A DNA stretch of 64,000 bases from Magicicada septendecula. Its lineage: Eukaryota; Arthropoda; Insecta; Hemiptera; Cicadidae. Below are positions 44,143 to 54,916 of this stretch, one piece after another. Made by a program: the position numbers and the translations under genes. The notes below the pieces were generated by a model that did no database searches, was not told the origin of the DNA, and was given only the letters and a program-made list of their open reading frames with translations. Where the stretch lies: positions 711,598,196 to 711,662,195 of the forward strand of contig CM068367.1 of the NCBI GenBank assembly GCA_034769895.1. Reading direction: 5' to 3'. Position 1 is the stretch's first letter; each line of letters begins with the position of its first letter.

Positions 44143-46102
44143 CTAGATTTGTCCCCTCGTGTAGTTTGTCTGTAATGTCGGCACGGTAGCCGTAGCGTTA
44201 ATCGACTTGGTAACCGATGCTGTGCCAGCAAACACATTTGAACTTGTCTCGGTAGTCGGTTCAGTGCGAGGAGCGACTGTCGTCACAATAGATGCCGACG
44301 GTTTGGCACTAGTTGTATTTGTCGCTTCTGTAGCGTTAGTCGATGATAGTACGGGTTTTGTACCTGTCGGTTCTGTAGAGTTGGTCGTCAGTAATACGGT
44401 GCTAGTTCTTGTACGTGATTACCACCAGTCGTATCTGTCGGTTTGGTCGTTAACAGTACAGCGCTGGTACCAGTCGTATCTGTCGGTTCTGTACTGTTGG
44501 TCGTTAATAATATGGGATTAGCGACTGTCGGTTCTGTATTGTTGGGGCCATTACTAGTCGTAACTGTCGGTTCTGTACTGTTGGTCGTTAAGAATTCGGT
44601 AATAGTTCTAACAGGTAATTGGGCACTAGCCGTATCTGAAAGTTCTTTTGTGTTAGTCGTTGCCGATACGGTGCTAATTGTGGTATCTGTACCGGCAGTC
44701 GTTAATAATACGGCGTTAGGTGTTGCAGGTGATTCGGTACTAGTCGTAGTTCTCGTTTCTGAAGCGTTAGTCGTTGCCAATACGATGCTAGTTGCCGTAC
44801 TTGTTGGCTCTGTATTGTCGGTCATTAATAGTACAGTGCCAGTTGTTGCAGACGATACGGTACTAGTTGTATCTGTCGGCTCTGTATTGTTAGTCGTTAA
44901 TAATACGGGGTTACTACCACTACTCGTCAGTTTTGTACTGTTGGTCGTTGGTAACTCGATGCTAGCACTAGTCGTATACGTCGCTTTTGTACTGGTGGTC
45001 GTTGGTAATTCGGTGCTAGTCGTATACGTCACTTCTGGCGTTTTGGACGTTGATAATACGGTAACAGTTGTGGAATGTGATTCGGTGCTAGTGATATCTG
45101 TCGATTTTGTCGTGTTGGGGGTTGGTAATTCGGTATCCGTCGATTCTGTCATGTCGGGTGTTGATAATTCGGTGCTAGTCATATCTCTCGGTTCTGTCGA
45201 TAACCCGATGCTAGTTATAACTATCAGTCCTGTACTGTGGGCCGTTGGTGATTCGGTGCTCAGTTCTGGTGATTCGGTGATAGTCACGTCTCTAGCGGTG
45301 GGCGTTGATAATTCGGTGCTAGCACTAGTCGTATACGTCGATTCTGTACTGGCGGTCATTGGTAATTCGATGCTGGTCGTCGTTGTGACCTCGTTATTAT
45401 GACAAACGTTAAGACACGTTGGTGGTTCCGCAATCTGAGTATGAAGGTGGATCGTTGTGATCACACCGTTCACAAACACATTTCTATAACCGGCAGGTAA
45501 CATTATGTCGAAGTGTTTGTCTATACAATTCACATACATCATACATTCTGGATCGTTCATGATTATATCTGACAGCACTTGAATGTAATTGTAACGTTTC
45601 GTGACGCGTACTTGCCACAGTTTAACCCTTGAGAATGTAATGCTGAAATACGACACGCTGGATTACCCTTCACCACCCAGTATTCTATGCCGTCACTAAT
45701 GTAACCGTCTAAATCGTTTTTATCGGCCGAGTACTTGTACACTTCGGCGTAATTGGCAAACGTGGGATACACGACGGAGTTACTGGAGAACCACTTGATG
45801 CCGGTGTCACCGCTCTCTTTGATCTGGTCTATGGTCAGCGTACTTTGATCGCCCAGCTGGACGACGTTGTCGTAAATCGCCACGGAAATCCGTTTACATT
45901 CAAACGAGCCCAACATTTCGTTGTAGGTGACTACCACGTCGGATACCGAGTCCGTCAACACGTCTCGGCTCGCCAGGCCGCCACCGCAACAACAGCTCAC
46001 GATTAACAAACATAACGCGACTAGACGGTCGAAACGTTTGCTGTGCACACAGCGTTTCGTCAGCGTGTTTACAACCGCCGATCCTCTGTTATTGTTTGCC
46101 AT
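44143..46102 (-). pseudogene. Secreted mucin-like glycoprotein with Thr/Ser-rich repeat domain, frameshifted
   Basis: The start at 46102 opens a signal peptide (residues ~24-45: LVALCLLIVSCCCGGGLAS) and an ectodomain of ~150 residues with cysteines. The frame changes in the overlap 45563-45656. The next part has a Cys-containing segment (CMMYVNCIDKHF, PTCLNVCHNN) and then ~350 residues of Thr/Ser/Pro/Glu-rich sequence in loose 8-15-residue repeats of the types TEPTDTT, VLLTTNS and STELPTT. This is expected to be densely O-glycosylated. Another change near 44400 leads to a last ~80-residue piece of the same composition ending at 44143. No C-terminal membrane anchor is visible. The long Val/Leu-rich ORF on the plus strand is only the antisense of the Thr codons. 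Confidence 0.78.
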
Positions 46103-46112
46103 CGTGTGTAGA

Positions 46113-46240
46113 ATTTTAACACTATTTATACCGACGACACTTGTGTGTGTGATACGACTAAAGACGTGTTTTCCAGAATTCTAACACTATTTATACCGTT
46201 GTAAATGGCGACACTTGTGCTTGGTCGTACGACTAAAGGC
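46113..46240. repeat. Duplicated ~60-base segment spanning the end of Ac81-like gene and the mucin-like gene promoter
   Basis: 46113-46174 and 46178-46240 are diverged direct copies sharing CTAACACTATTTATACCG, GGCGACACTTGTG-like and ACGACTAAAG phrases. The right copy encodes the last residues and stop of the Ac81-like gene; the left copy supplies the TATAAATAG box upstream of the mucin-like gene. Confidence 0.75.
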
Positions 46241-46675
46241 GTATTTACTACACATCAGGAAAACGACTAGCGCCGCCAGTGTCAACAGTACGGCCCACAA
46301 CAGATGACCGAGTAATAACAGGGCGAATACGAACGGCAGCACTAGAAACGAAATCGCTTGCACACTGAGTCTGGTGGACAGCGTTTCACAGTTGACTAGC
46401 GGATAGTAGTCGAACAGCCGCTTGTCTTCGCGCAAATTGTAGTTTTCCACAATCTTTGTGTAACACGCGCGACACATGGTCTTCACAGACACAACGTGCG
46501 CGCCTTTAGTCATGCCTACCGGCAGTATAGACCCTTTACTGTACCGACCCATGTGGTACTCGTACTCGCCGATCACCAAGAAGTAATGATCGATCAGACC
46601 CCACGTCCGTTTCAACGCCTGACACCGAACCTCTACGGTGTACTCTTCTTCTTTTTGATCCGTGCTCGTGTACAT
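46187..46675 (-). CDS. ac81: Ac81-like conserved membrane protein
   Basis: 162 codons, uninterrupted. The central region has the features I associate with Ac81 homologues: a WGLIDHYFLV segment, YEYHMGRYSKGSILPVG, TKGAHVV, the CRACY pair and LFDYYPLVNCE, followed by a long hydrophobic stretch (residues ~107-145) with one or two membrane spans and a basic tail. Ac81 is a core gene of baculoviruses and nudiviruses, needed for occlusion or envelopment. It is intact here, unlike most neighbours, though slightly short compared with AcMNPV. It lies 20 bases from the next upstream ORF, as in a compact viral genome. The name rests on pattern memory and needs a profile search. Confidence 0.68.
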   Translation of the reverse strand: MYTSTDQKEEEYTVEVRCQALKRTWGLIDHYFLVIGEYEYHMGRYSKGSILPVGMTKGAHVVSVKTMCRACYTKIVENYNLREDKRLFDYYPLVNCETLSTRLSVQAISFLVLPFVFALLLLGHLLWAVLLTLAALVVFLMCSKYAFSRTTKHKCRHLQRYK

Positions 46676-46695
46676 GGTGTGCGCTCGCTTCTAAA

Positions 46696-47484
46696 CTACA
46701 GCGAGTATTCACGACTACTTATCAGTCCTAGACTGACGCCGCCGCCGCCGTTGTGTTGCGGCAACATGGTCAGCACTTGGTTGGCCGTGCCTCCGCGCTG
46801 GTCTCCGCACGGGTTCTCCACGATCTCGATGTCGAGCATTGAGTGCAACGTGGTGCCGCACCGCGTCCAACCGCCTTCGTGCAGCTCCGTGTTGGCCAAC
46901 AACGGCGTGTCGTTGTAGTAACGGTGGATAATGTGCTGCGCCACGTGATCGCAGGCCACGGCGCACTTGATTTTCGCCGTGTCCAACTCGCTCACCTCCG
47001 GATGCGAGCGATACGGGTTGTACTTGTCTACAGGTACGTGTCCGCACGACCACACCACCGGCACCTCGGTAGGCGTAGTCGTGGTACAGTAGTCGTTGTA
47101 CATGATTTCGTTCAGATACAAGATCAAGTGTCGTTTGTCCAGTTCAAACTTGAACCACAACGGTTCGGGTATACTGACGCTCGTCTTGTACATGTCTACG
47201 GTGGCAAACTGTATATTGTTGTACTTGAGTATATTGCTCACTACAATCGGTATGGCGTCGAAACAACTGTCGGACTCTTTCACTTGCAACATGATGGTGC
47301 CAAACATTTCGTCCAAATAGGAGCGTACACGGTACGCCACGGTGTCGGGGACCTCGTCGATCACCGCTTTACACGCGTACCCACCTGGCAATTTTATAAC
47401 ACCGCCGCCGCCGTCGCCGATGCTGCCGCTAGGAACCGCGGTCACCGCCAGTCGCCTACGTTTCTTCCTCGACCTTGATTCCAT
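46696..47484 (-). CDS. Unassigned virus-like protein with basic N-terminus
   Basis: 262 codons, uninterrupted. The first residues (SRSRKKRRR) look like a nuclear localisation signal. A Gly run (GDGGGG) follows, then a folded-looking domain with WFKFELDKRHLILYLNEI, a CGHVPVDKYNPYRSHPE segment and several cysteines, and a Gly/Leu tail. A reverse TTTATATAG box (47504-47512) lies ~25 bases before the ATG. It is the outermost ORF of the second virus-like block; the repeat array begins just beyond. No family recognised. Confidence 0.62.
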   Translation of the reverse strand: MESRSRKKRRRLAVTAVPSGSIGDGGGGVIKLPGGYACKAVIDEVPDTVAYRVRSYLDEMFGTIMLQVKESDSCFDAIPIVVSNILKYNNIQFATVDMYKTSVSIPEPLWFKFELDKRHLILYLNEIMYNDYCTTTTPTEVPVVWSCGHVPVDKYNPYRSHPEVSELDTAKIKCAVACDHVAQHIIHRYYNDTPLLANTELHEGGWTRCGTTLHSMLDIEIVENPCGDQRGGTANQVLTMLPQHNGGGGVSLGLISSREYSL

Positions 47485-47503
47485 GGTGCCGGGGTTATAA
47501 CAC

Positions 47504-47512
47504 TATATAAAA
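47504..47512 (-). promoter_or_regulatory. TATA-like box for gene at 47484
   Basis: TTTATATAG on the minus strand ~25 bases upstream of the ATG. Confidence 0.4.
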
Positions 47513-48194
47513 ACTATCATTCCCAACACCGCGCTGACCCGTCGCCTACTACACCATGTAGCGACAACAACACCAAGCGGATTTATGCGAACCTCACCAA
47601 AGTAGCCTGTATGCTAGTTTGCAACGACCAGACCTGGACCAACGCACCGACAGACGTTTGTGAATGCTCTCGTCTACCGAAACAAGTCTTGTCATGTCGA
47701 GACCGATGCAAGTCTCGTTTGTTCAAAGTAATAGTAGTGGTATGTCTATGTCGAGAGTTTTTGCCCACCCCCAACATATACTACTAGTTTGTGGGACCCG
47801 ACAGACGTTTGTGCTCCAGTCTAGGTTCTTACAAGTCTGGTCGTTCAAAGTGATAGTATGTCTATGTTAAGAGGCTAGTAAATTATATACAATACGTGTT
47901 TCACACAGACGGCTGATTGATAAGTTTGGAGGTCTGCACGGCCAGTGCTGTAGTCGGGGCGCTTGTGCCGATACCCTACGAAACGCTTGTACCCACCGAT
48001 GTTTTGCCGCACACGAATCACCAACGCGTGGCTGTCGACCGGTTGTTCAAAGTAGTAGTATGTCTATGTTAAGACTATAGTAAGATATATATTGTATACA
48101 TATGTGTTGGGTATATCCTTAACGTAGACGGATGCCTTGTGCTGTCCAATTTTTGCCACAGACCTTGTCGATCGGAACCGCGTTTGTTCGTCCA

Positions 48195-48196
<2 letters not shown>

Positions 48197-48235
<39 letters not shown>

Positions 48236-48236
48236 T
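48197..48236. repeat. (GTA)n microsatellite
   Basis: About 12 uninterrupted GTA triplets. Confidence 0.95.
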
Positions 48237-50269
48237 GTCTATGTTATTACTACAGTAAGAGATATATTATATATATTTTTTACTTCATATATATATATAT
48301 ATATGTACATCTATGTTGGGTGTATCGTTAACAAAGGCGGACGGCTAGTTTGGCGCAGCAGAGCAGTCGACTCCGTAAGAGGGTGGACTGTCGCCAGCAC
48401 CCGACGTACACGAATCGGCGGTGAATCCGTTCGCCATAAGAATAACACGGGAATCGACGACGGAGTAGACGACAGCGAAAAACGAGCGAGGTCAAATCGA
48501 AAATAGGGGTAAATGTTTTCTAAAACGGGGGTTCATGTTCACTACTCCAGCATCGGAGCGTAGGTTTGGTTCGGAAAAGAGCGTCGCCAGCGACCAACAT
48601 TTGTAAGCTGAAAACCGGTCGGATTTCAACAAAACGCCTAGCGTTACCTAGTACAGAACACGATATTCGGATCCTGTATGTACGGTGAAGGCGACACAGT
48701 TAAACGCAGTAGTAGTCTGTTAAGAATACATCGAGTTTTATACTACGTTCCGACCGCGACCGCTTGTACCGCGTTAAACAAAGCTTAGTCTTTCACAGTA
48801 GTAGAATAAATCAAGTTCCGTATTATGTTCTGACCACGGAAAGCTTGTATCGCGTTAAACAAACCTTAGTCGTACACAGTACTAGTCTGTCTATGTTAAG
48901 ACTACATCGAGTTGTATAGTACACTATGACAACGGAACGCTTGTACCGAGCACAACAACGGGCACCGGCGGTGTCTACGGTACCGAGTTTAGTCGTCCAA
49001 AGTAGTAGTAGTAGTAGTAGTATGTCTATGTTAAGAATATATCAAGACATTTATTGTATGTACACACGTGTTGGGTATGTCCTTAACATAGACGGATCCC
49101 TCGTTTCAACCAATTTTGTGCCGCACAACAGACGCGATCGTGTCGACCGTTACCGAGTTTGGTTGTCCAAAGTAGTAGTATGTCTATGCTAAGTATATAG
49201 TAATATATATATTATATATATTTTTACTTCATATATATGTATGTACATCCATGTGGGTATATCGTTAACAAAGGCGGACGGATATTTTGCCGTGAGAAGA
49301 GACGGGTCCGTAAGAGGGTGGACTGTCGCCAGCACCCGACATAGACGAACCGACGGCTGAAACGATCGCCATAAGAATAACACGGGAATAGACGACGGAG
49401 TAGACAACAGCGAAAAACGAGCGAGGTCAAATCGAAAATAGGGGTGAATGTTTTCTAAAACGGGGGTTGATGTTCACCACCCCTAGAGCGGAGCGGAGGT
49501 TTGGTCCGGAAAAGAGTGTCGCCAACGTCCAACATCGTTAAGCTGAAAACCGATCGGATTTCAACAAATCGCCAAGCATTACCTAGTAGACAGCACGGTA
49601 TTCGGATCCCGTATGTATGGTGTAGACGACATTGTTGGACACGGTAGTAGTCTGTGTTGAGAATACATCTCGTTGTGTACATTCTGAACACGGAACGTTT
49701 ATACTGCGTTAAACAGACCTCAGTTGTACACAGTACCGTTCTGTCTTTGTTAAGAATACGTCGGGTTGTATAGTATATACGTTATGACAACGGAACGCTG
49801 ACAACAACGGTGGACGGCCCCGTACCGGGTTTGGTCGTCCAAAACAGTAGTACGTCTGTGTTACATTCTGACCCTCGGACGGCTAGTCAGCCGTCGCAAA
49901 GGAATCTCAACAAGATCGGTCGGATCATTGTCGATCGACAACGCGTTTAGTCGTCCAAAGTAGTAGTATGTCTATGTTAGGACTATAGTAAGCTATACAT
50001 ATACGTCGGTTATATCCTTAACACAGACGGATGATTTGTGCCGACCGATTATTATTTGCCGCGGACAAGACGCGACTGTACGGCCATAGATCGGTACCAA
50101 GTTCGGTTGTCCCAAAGTAGTAGTAGTAGTAGTATGTCTATGTTAAGTATATAGTAATATATATATTTTTACTTCATATATATGTATGTACATCCATGTG
50201 GGTATATCCTTAACAAAGGCCGACGGCTAATTCGACGTAGGAAAGCGGTCGACTCGGCAACAAGTCGGC

Positions 50270-50600
50270 TGCCGCCAGCACCCGACATACACGAACCGGC
50301 AGTGAATCCGTTCGCCACACGTTAAGCGACGACGGAGTAGACGGCGAACGAAAAACGAGCGAGGTCAAAGCAGAAATAGGGGTGAATGATTTATAAAACG
50401 GGGGGTGATGTTCACCATCCCAGAGGCGAGGCGACGGTTGGTCCGAGAAAAGAGCGACAAAATTTTTGTGTCGTCTAATCCATCATCGATTCCCATGTTA
50501 TTCTTATGGCGAACAGTTTTACTGCCGGTTCGTGTATGTTGTGTGCTGACGACGTGTCGGCTAGCCTAGCTGACATCGAAGGATTCGTAATTATTTTCGT
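50270..50600. repeat. Long imperfect inverted repeat inside array unit (representative)
   Basis: The left arm (CACCCGACATACACGAACCGG ... CGACGACGGAGTAGAC, about 50278-50342) is an imperfect reverse complement of the right arm (GTCTAATCCATCATCG ... CCGGTTCGTGTATGTTGTG, about 50473-50542). The loop is ~130 bases. The same fold is present around 48400-48560 (partial), 50830-51100, 51380-51660 and 53990-54270. Confidence 0.85.
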
Positions 50601-51830
50601 TGACTGTGGGACTTGTAATAATTTTCGTTATGTGTCGGTATAGGATCAGTAGTAGTAGTAGTATGTCTATGTTAAGTATATAGTAATATATATATATATT
50701 ATATATATATTTTTACTTCATATATATGTATGTACATCCATGTGGGTATATCCTTAACAAAGGCCGACAGCTAATTCGACGTAGGAAAGCGGTCGACTCG
50801 GCAACAAGTCGGCTGCCGCCAGCACCCGACATACACGAACCGGCAGTGAATCCGTTCGGCATAAGAATAACACGTGAAGCGACGACGGAGTAGACGGCGA
50901 ACGGAAAACGAGCGAGGTCAAAGCAGAAATAGGGGTGAATGATTTATAAAACGGGGGGTGATGTTCACAACCCCCAGAGGCGAGGCGACGGTTGGTCCGA
51001 GAAAAGAGCGACAAAATGTTTGTGTCGTCTACTCCATCATCGATTCCCATGTTATTCTTATGGCGAACAGTTTTACTGCCGGTTCGTGTATGTTGTGTGC
51101 TGACGACGTGTCGGCTAGCCTAGCTGACATCGAAGGATTCGTAATTATTTTCGTTGACTGTGGGACTTGTAATAATTTTCGTTATGTGTCGGTATAGGAT
51201 CAGTAGTAGTAGTAGTATGTCTATGTTAAGTATATAGTAATATATATATATATATTATATATATATTTTTACTTCATATATATGTATGTACATCCATGTG
51301 GGTATATCCTTAACAAAGGCCGACAGCTAATTCGACGTAGGAAAGCGGTCGACTCGGCAACAAGTCGGCTGCCGCCAGCACCCGACATACACGAACCGGC
51401 AGTGAATCCGTTCGGCATAAGAATAACACGTGAAGCGACGACGGAGTAGACGGCGAACGGAAAACGAGCGAGGTCAAAGCAGAAATAGGGGTGAATGATT
51501 TATAAAACGGGGGGTGATGTTCACAACCCCCAGAGGCGAGGCGACGGTTGGTCCGAGAAAAGAGCGACAAAATGTTTGTGTCGTCTACTCCATCATCGAT
51601 TCCCATGTTATTCTTATGGCGAACAGTTTTACTGCCGGTTCGTGTATGTTGTGTGCTGACGACGTCGGCTAGCCTAGCCGACATCGAAGGACTCGTAATT
51701 ATTTTCGTTGACTGTGGGACTTGTAATAATTTTCGTTATGTGTCGGTATAGTATCAGTAGTAGTAGTAGTAGTAGTATGTCTATGTTAAGTATATAGTAA
51801 TATATATATTATATATTATAACAATATTAA

Positions 51831-53664
51831 ACGTGTTGTTGTGTTGTGTAAATGTGTGAGCACCTACCTGCTGTCCGATCATGCGGTTTTCTTCCGACTA
51901 GGGCGTGTGGATTTTGGATTTGATTTCGCAAGTATGTAAACTCAAGTGTATAACAACAGTACACTAAATTTGTTATTTTAAAAGTGAAGAGTTTTGTGAG
52001 GTTGGTAGACTCCGTAGTATAGCAATAAAAATACAATGTGGGGTAATAAAAACGGGTTTTATTACTCCAATCACACACAAGAATGAAATGCTTATAAGTT
52101 CAAATCTTCTTACAAACTAAACAGTAAATAAATCTTGTTTAATGTTTTCGGAATGATTAATAATTTTCAGAAGTTGAGCTCGTTATTTTCAAAGAAGTTA
52201 TTTTAACTGAGAATTTAATTAATCAATTTAATTTAAGTCAATTTAATTTCAATGATATTAAAAATGATTCTAATGAAATAAAAACTCTAAAGTTACTTGA
52301 AAATATTCAAAAATAAACTAGCCGTGACAATCTAGTTCACGCCCCTTTTATTTACTAGTGATCTGACTCACGTATACTGCAGTATGAGCAAATTATTTAA
52401 TTCTTTGTTAAGATTTGTATAGCGCTTTTCTCTTTATCTACTACTAATTCTTAACTAATGCTTATTAATTACTTATACTGGCTATACAGATTATCACACG
52501 TGAATAATTCTTATTTAATTATAGTCTCTGATTTATGGCATCTGAATGATTTATATTACATTGATTTTCATTAAAAAGAAAGAAAAATTGATCTGTTGAA
52601 AAATGAATAACGTGATTTTGACTTTCCTGGTTCTGAAGAGGTTGTAGAGATGCTCCGGAAGTCCCTCGCTGTCCTTGTCCAATCGGCTAGAGATGGTGAT
52701 CTACTGAGCGTCCTGGGTTTTGGCGGTGAGCTCGGAAATCAGCAACACTCTGCTCTCCTGCTATCGATGAAGTTTTTACGTCTGTAGTTTTCTGCGAGAA
52801 CTGCTTCGGGTCCCTCGTCGATTCACGTTCCACGTCGGCGTGTGTGTCTCGTTACGAGTTGTCGCTCTGCTCGTCAGCTGATTCGCAAGTGGTTTAGACG
52901 GCATCTCTGTCGTATTCTTGAAGTAATGTCTTGTAGTCTTGTAGATCTCTTGCGTGCGTACGCCAACAGTTAATGTAGTGCACGGTACGCTTGTTTGTTG
53001 ATGTGGAAGAGTATCTTGACTGGACGCTGTAATTACGAGTCGTTACAGTTGATCTGTTTTATGATGATCGTAATTAGGCGTGTTGACCACGTAGAGTCTT
53101 CACAAAACTATGATTTTGAGACGATTGAAGATGTACGTCTGTTCTTCTTGAATACTGGCAGTCGAGTGTTTGATCAGCCCCAAAACTCCGCGTTAGTTCC
53201 AATTTCATCGAATGATTTGATTGGCTGACACACTCTCCCTACTACCCAAAATTTGAATCACCTCACCCTGTGAGAACGAAACTACTTTCCCACAGACTGA
53301 GAATTTATATTATTATTAATATTCTTAACAAAACGGAACTGAATTGTCGTTCCGGATTTCCGGTGGCACTTTATATTGCAATTACCTTGGCTGCAAGCTA
53401 AGTTATGCTAATTCTAAAATATACATTTGGTAGATAATTCTTATAGCTATAACATATTAAAAGCTCTTTTATGTAGCTCAATTATTACGGAAGTTATTAA
53501 CATAAAATTAATTAACTCGGTTATTATTTAGTTATATTGCATAAAATTCGCAACCCCTATTATTAATATTTCGGCAAACATTTTGGCTATAATGGATTTC
53601 GCCTGAATTTACCAGTTTCCGAAATATTAATAATTGAAAGTTTGGGCGTGGCTCTATTGGTTTA

Positions 53665-53719
<55 letters not shown>

Positions 53720-53875
53720 GTAATCGGCAGCTGGCATTGCCATGTGGCTGTGTACAATGCGTTGAGATGCACGCTACATTATAAACGTTGAGTCTCAATG
53801 TTTTAAATTTGTTTAAGCATTAATATAGTAAACTTTAACATATAACTCCAAATCAATGAGATTTGGTGATGTTAT
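51831..53875. mobile_element. ~2-kb insertion interrupting the repeat array, unidentified
   Basis: The array breaks off in its AT-rich tract (about 51825) and resumes at ATATATTTTTACTTCATATA (about 53879). The intervening DNA is unlike the array: AT-rich ends, a GC-richer middle (52620-53280) and a (GT)n run. TTATAA-type bases occur at both junctions. No transposase or RT is visible, so it could be a solo LTR, a non-autonomous element or host DNA. The small ORF at 52995-53228 is unrecognised. Confidence 0.5.
53670..53717. repeat. (GT)n microsatellite
   Basis: About 23 GT dinucleotides in a row. Confidence 0.95.
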
Positions 53876-53878
53876 AAT

Positions 53879-54640
53879 ATATATTTTTACTTCATATATA
53901 TGTATGTACATCCATGTGGGTATATCCTTAACAAAGGCCGACGGCTAATTCGACGTAGGAAAGCGGTCGACTCGGCAACAAGTCGGCTGCCGCCAGCACC
54001 CGACATACACGAACCGGCAGTGAATCCGTTCGCCATAAGAATAACACGTGAAGCGACGACGGAGTAGACGGCGAACGAAAAACGAGCGAGGTCAAAGCAG
54101 AAATAGGGGTGAATGATTTATAAAACGGGGGGTGATGTTCACCACCCCCAGAGCCGAGGCGACGGTTGGTCCGAGAAAAGAGCGACAAAATTGTTGTGTC
54201 GTCTACTCCATCATCGATTCCCATGTTATTCTTATAGCGAACAGTTTTACTGCCGGTTCGCGTATTATGTGTGCTGACGACGTGTCGGCGTATTATTTTC
54301 GTTGACTGTGGGACTTGTAATAATTTTCGTTATGTGTGGGTATAGGATCAGTAGTAGTAGTAGTAGTATGTCTATGTTAAGTATATAGTATATATTATAT
54401 ATATTTTTTTACTTCATATATATGTATGTACATCCATGTGGGTATATCCTGAACAAAGGCCGACGGCTAATTCGACGTGGTTTCAGAGAGAGTGTAGCCG
54501 ACTTGTAATATTTCCTGTTGTCGTTTGTCGGCTAGCCTAGCCGACAATGAAATATTACAAATACGTGTGTAGAAACGGTTGATTTTACAGAGCGGAGTAA
54601 GTGAATGTCGGCTAGCCTAGCCGACATCGAAGGACTTGTA
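53879..54640. repeat. Distal part of the repeat array with paired CTAGC palindromes
   Basis: One full unit (53879-54375), then the start of another (54376-54478) that runs into unique sequence. That sequence contains two perfect GTCGGCTAGCCTAGCCGAC copies at about 54528-54546 and 54607-54625, each followed by a GACATCGAAGG or GACAATGAAA context. Confidence 0.88.
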
Positions 54641-54916
54641 ATAATTTACTGCACGCACACATACACACACCATAACTATAATCGTATATCGCACACTTAC
54701 CGGTGAAGAGCGTTCATCGGTGAGCCGTCCGTCACCTACTGGCCTACTACAGCTTACCGGTTTTATCGTATGATTTTAGCCTAGCCGTTTGTGGCTCGTG
54801 TTTTTTTTTCTACGGGATCTGGGGTGCCGGATTAAGACAACAGTTTAAACATAGTGATGTTTATTGTGTTGGTAACAAAAAAACGCTATACACAAATATA
54901 TTATACAAGACGGCCG
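54641..54916. other. Spacer between array and third virus-like block
   Basis: Contains a short (CA)n run (54655-54670). No coding region seen. Confidence 0.5.

Larger units (their letters stand above)
47690..51830. repeat. Repeat array with ~530-560-bp units and GTAGTATGTCTATGTTAAG motif
   Basis: The motif GTAGTATGTCTATGTTAAG, or a close variant, usually preceded by (AGT)n, occurs near 47728, 47850, 48055, 48225, 49018, 49172, 49965, 50133, 50661, 51215 and 51775. The last four are spaced 528, 554 and 560 bases apart and delimit full units: AT-rich tract, TTTTTACTTCATATATATG, a long inverted repeat, a CTAGC palindrome and GGGACTTGTAATAATTTTCG. Units at 50661 and 51215 are nearly identical; the earlier ones are diverged and partial. 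No coding region is supported. Confidence 0.9.

Noticed and set aside
44443..45402. 319-codon Val/Leu/Ser-rich plus-strand ORF
   Set aside because: Exact antisense of the Thr-codon-rich mucin domain; the open frame is a by-product of ACN/ACT codons read backwards.
46843..47478. 211-codon plus-strand ORF opposite the gene at 46696-47484
   Set aside because: Antisense shadow; low-complexity Val/Arg/His composition and no plausible promoter.
50754..51050. 98-codon minus-strand ORF conserved in three array units (also 51310-51684 and 53928-54224)
   Set aside because: It is a translation of the inverted repeat; the copies stay open because the units are nearly identical, and diverged units have lost it. 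Composition is not protein-like.
47690..54640. CRISPR-like array
   Set aside because: Unit length, long internal inverted repeats and lack of unique spacers of even size exclude it; the context is eukaryotic.
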